Of a stretch of 64,000 nucleotides of DNA, positions 61,867-64,000 are shown piece after piece. The notes under the pieces were generated by a model that had not been told where the DNA came from, did no database searches, and saw only the letters and a list, made by a program, of their open reading frames with translations. Source of the DNA: Verrucomicrobiales bacterium (GTDB lineage: Bacteria > Verrucomicrobiota > Verrucomicrobiia > Limisphaerales > CAIMTB01); assembly GCA_016795425.1 (NCBI GenBank), contig JAEUHG010000227.1, forward strand, positions 1-64,000, written 5' to 3'. Position numbers and translations under genes: made by a program. Within the stretch, counting starts at the first letter, position 1, and each line of letters begins with the position of its first letter.

Positions 61867-62175
61867 GTGAATCCGCCGCCGGGGACGATGACTTCGGGTT
61901 CGCACGAGAAGTACTCCAGTGACAACGACCCTGAGAACGGCCCAGACCCTCTGAGGCGAATCTACGGGTGCGAGTCACCGGTTCGAACACGGAATACCCA
62001 AGTCCTGCGAGCCACCACGTTAGTAGGGTGGGATCTCGAAGGGCGCTGGATAAGGCACCCTCAGAGTGATCTCCAGGGATTGGCTCGTGCGGTTGAATGG
62101 GAACCATCGTCTCCGGCGGTTGGTGGGTGGCCACCATTGATGAACTCAAAGACTAACGGCAAACGACATCGATGA
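61867..62175 (+). CDS. Hypothetical protein between Cys-rich and MauE-like genes (uncertain)
   Basis: A 102-codon frame from GTG at 61867 ends at 62175, and its stop overlaps the MauE-like ATG (ATGA at 62172-62175). The product is polar, with Pro, Asp, Arg and a basic NGKRHR end. It has a single Cys and no signal peptide or membrane helix. No family is recognised. The overlap with the next gene supports coding; the lack of a ribosome site and the unremarkable composition argue against. If it is not a gene, 61863-62171 is a 309-base gap with nothing else visible. Confidence 0.4.
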   Translation: MNPPPGTMTSGSHEKYSSDNDPENGPDPLRRIYGCESPVRTRNTQVLRATTLVGWDLEGRWIRHPQSDLQGLARAVEWEPSSPAVGGWPPLMNSKTNGKRHR

Positions 62176-62753
62176 GGACCGAGAGTCAGAATCCGCGGCT
62201 GCCTGGCGCCAGCACGAGTTCCCATCACGACACGGAGTGGACTCGCGGTGAGCGGACTTGGATCGGAATCGTGTCGTTGCTCTTCTCGAGCACCGGGAGT
62301 CTGAAGCTGTATGCAGGGCTTACTGGTGCAGGCATTCGGGAGGCTGCCGAGAAGGTGTTTCAGTTACCCATGACCGAGTGGTCGCTCGCAGTGGGCACGT
62401 TGGAGTTGATATGGGTGGTTTTGTTGGTGGCGTCGCCTGGACCAGGTGTTGCGTTGCGCATCGTGCGGTTTCTTTTCTCGGCGATCCTGGCATATCGGAC
62501 GTTATTTCACGCCTTCGATGGGGGGTATTGCGGTTGCCTGGGGGGATTGCTTTCGGACACGCCTTGGCAGAGTCAGGAGGGTCTCGTGCTCGGCAGTGTG
62601 GCAGTGGCGGGACTAGTGGTGAATGAAGGCCTGCTGGCCCTTTGGCGGCACCGTCAATCCGGGGTCAGGAGGGTAGCGAGCGGACGGTCCGTTGACCTCA
62701 TGATGACGCACCTTCGCGCCTCCGATGGCAACCAATCGGCGGATAGGACCTGA
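62172..62753 (+). CDS. MauE/DoxX-like four-TM membrane protein with CGC motif
   Basis: The 193-residue protein has about four hydrophobic helices (about 30-48, 70-90, 95-112 and 135-158). A FDGGYCGCLG loop places Cys120 and Cys122. MauE and related membrane proteins carry a similar short Cys motif and, in methylamine dehydrogenase systems, are needed for maturation of a subunit with many disulfides. Here the Cys-rich exported protein upstream is an attractive client. The assignment rests on layout and the Cys motif only. The tail after the last helix is basic and polar. Confidence 0.6.
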   Translation: MRTESQNPRLPGASTSSHHDTEWTRGERTWIGIVSLLFSSTGSLKLYAGLTGAGIREAAEKVFQLPMTEWSLAVGTLELIWVVLLVASPGPGVALRIVRFLFSAILAYRTLFHAFDGGYCGCLGGLLSDTPWQSQEGLVLGSVAVAGLVVNEGLLALWRHRQSGVRRVASGRSVDLMMTHLRASDGNQSADRT

Positions 62754-62760
62754 TACGATC

Positions 62761-64000
62761 ATGCATCGCGTCCAAACACGCGCCGGTGGGGTGGAATGCG
62801 CCATGAATTCGGCGACGTGGAACCGTTGGTTGCTCAGGGCAGCAAGGATGACGTGCGTTGGATTGCCGTTGTTCCTGATGTGGGTGCTGCCATTGGATTC
62901 CTTGTATCTCACGGGCGGTGACGAAGGCATCGAATTGACGAAGGGTGCCTATTTTGCGCGGCAGGGCTATTGGCCGGTCGAAGTTTGGAATGATCAGCCA
63001 CTCGCTCATACGCGGCTCTACGGGTGGTTGCTCCGTTGGCGACCCGACCCGTTGGGGCCACGCTGGTGGTCCATTGTGACATTCGCCGGTCTCCTGGTAG
63101 CGGTTCATGGGTTTACCTTTCATGTCCATCGAGACCATGCGGTGGCCCTGGCGGCAGTTGTAGTCCTGGCATGGTCACCCTTGGTACTGGACCTGTCGGT
63201 CGCAGCGATGCAGGAAATGCCAGCAACGGCGTTGGGGATGGTTTCCGTGTGGTTGGTGTTGCGCGCTGATGAGGATGAAAACCGGTGGCTTCTTCTGATG
63301 GCCGTGCTTTCCGCAAGCGCCGGAATCGCCATCAAACTGACCGCTGGCTTCTATGCGGTGGCCGCATTTCTCTTGTTGCTTCGCAGGCGCTGCGGCGGAA
63401 CCGACCTCGATCGGCGGGTTGAGCGGCAAATGATCGGTTGGCCCTGGTGGTACGCACTCGGTGTCGCCGTCGGCTGCTGGCTGGCCTTGTGGCTACTGGA
63501 TGGGCGACCGGTCGCCGCCCATCTCGCCAGTCATTGGGCGGCCCTGGACGCTGCGAGACGTTCCTCGGGTGCCGAATCGGCGGGACCATGGATGTTTCTC
63601 TTCGGGACGCATCCGTTTCTATGGATCTTTGCTGTCATTGGGGTCTCGGCCGCCTTGCGTTCGCGGCGCGTTATTGGGGGCAGGTGCTGGGATGGCTTTA
63701 TTTTAGTTGGAGTGGTCGCGTTGTTTCACGCCGTCCTGCGGCCTTGGTGGGAGTACTACGCCCTGACGTGCTGGGTAGGTCTGGTGCCAATTGCGGCAAA
63801 GGGATGGGTCGTGTCGTTGAAGGCCTGGCGCGGGTCGGACGGAAGGGCGAGAAGCCCGGAAGGGCGAGGGATGATCGCGTGGAGTGCCGCCGCTGGGGCA
63901 CTCGCCGCCGGGGTCTTCTGGGGGTGGGCGTGGCTGCACCAGTTGGTCGCTCTTCGGAATTCCCCGCGGGCCACGGATTCACGGTTACTCGCGTCGCTGC
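62761..64000 (+). CDS. GT39-like membrane glycosyltransferase, 3' end outside window
   Basis: An uninterrupted frame from ATG 62761 runs off the window end (413 codons seen). After the first helix comes YLTGGDEGIELTKGAYFARQ, with an Asp-Glu pair in the position of GT39/ArnT catalytic residues, and then WNDQPLAHTRLYGWLL. Around ten membrane helices follow. It is probably a polyprenyl-phosphate-sugar-dependent transferase. It starts seven bases after the MauE-like stop and may be co-transcribed. An in-frame ATG at 62803 is an alternative start. Confidence 0.75.
   Translation, partial: MHRVQTRAGGVECAMNSATWNRWLLRAARMTCVGLPLFLMWVLPLDSLYLTGGDEGIELTKGAYFARQGYWPVEVWNDQPLAHTRLYGWLLRWRPDPLGPRWWSIVTFAGLLVAVHGFTFHVHRDHAVALAAVVVLAWSPLVLDLSVAAMQEMPATALGMVSVWLVLRADEDENRWLLLMAVLSASAGIAIKLTAGFYAVAAFLLLLRRRCGGTDLDRRVERQMIGWPWWYALGVAVGCWLALWLLDGRPVAAHLASHWAALDAARRSSGAESAGPWMFLFGTHPFLWIFAVIGVSAALRSRRVIGGRCWDGFILVGVVALFHAVLRPWWEYYALTCWVGLVPIAAKGWVVSLKAWRGSDGRARSPEGRGMIAWSAAAGALAAGVFWGWAWLHQLVALRNSPRATDSRLLASL

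Noticed and set aside
61970-62000. GGTTCGAAC sequence resembling a tRNA T loop
   Set aside because: No flanking T stem, anticodon arm or acceptor stem can be built around it.

Overview
The window reads as one contiguous, gene-dense, GC-rich bacterial chromosome segment. It is most likely from a member of the Verrucomicrobiota, possibly the Pedosphaera/Limisphaerales side. That assignment is an inference from three features: paralogous ECF sigma factor / Ser-Thr kinase-WD40 pairs, a pseudopilin of the type abundant in Verrucomicrobia and Planctomycetes, and many large secreted Calx-beta, delta-60, PKD and FG-GAP proteins. No rRNA, tRNA, IS element, prophage or CRISPR array was found.

Layout. 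(1) 1-11.6 kb: two convergent sigma-factor/kinase units. The plus unit is ECF sigma, zinc-ribbon Ser/Thr kinase with WD40 propeller, pseudopilin, and Calx-beta/delta-60 exported protein. The minus unit is a paralogous sigma and kinase. (2) 11.6-14.0 kb: minus-strand genes for an ABM-fold monooxygenase-like protein, an iron-type alcohol dehydrogenase and a PAT-type N-acetyltransferase, preceded by a small one-TM protein with its own terminator. (3) 14.3-16.9 kb: an exported PHP-domain (CehA/McbA-like) hydrolase behind a hairpin-rich leader. (4) 16.9-39.0 kb: a large chemosensory island. Its minus arm encodes HNOBA-REC-Hpt, REC-PP2C-HATPase and STAS proteins. Its plus arm encodes an MCP-like protein with a CheZ-like catalytic motif, CheY, CheA, CheW, a 4-TM protein, an MCP, an AarF/UbiB kinase, an orphan periplasmic binding protein, a hybrid histidine kinase, CheY, CheB, CheR, an Aer-type PAS protein and a soluble MCP. 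(5) 39.1-45.8 kb: exported metzincin protease, FG-GAP/ASPIC protein and a neutral-ceramidase-like protein. (6) 45.8-49.8 kb, minus: CPBP protease, thiL, tsaE, tsaB, acyltransferase-3. (7) 49.8-57.6 kb, plus: GT39-type glycosyltransferase, FecR-domain protein, coaD, yceD/DUF177, rpmF, plsX, fabH, PilZ-like protein, pilT. (8) 57.9-64 kb: iron-type alcohol dehydrogenase, metallophosphoesterase, and a group with an exported membrane protein, a 12-cysteine exported protein, a MauE-like membrane protein and a truncated GT39-like protein.

How the genes work together. The chemosensory island is almost self-sufficient: receptors, CheW, CheA, two CheY, CheB and CheR. No canonical CheZ, CheC or CheX was seen. 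The 731-residue protein just upstream of cheY carries the CheZ-type D-x-x-x-Q motif on an MCP-like coiled coil, followed by a Pro-rich tail and a short acidic/hydrophobic C-terminus, so it is the best candidate for the missing phosphatase. The divergent minus arm would couple a possible ligand-binding HNOBA phosphorelay protein to an RsbU/RsbW/RsbV-like partner switch. No flagellar genes are present; the only motility-type gene is pilT at 56.5 kb. Output to type IV pili or to a non-motility process is therefore plausible but unproven.

Limits: all family assignments were made by eye from motifs and overall sequence character. Start codons were chosen by overlap, Shine-Dalgarno-like sequence and domain boundaries, and several are ambiguous, as stated per gene.
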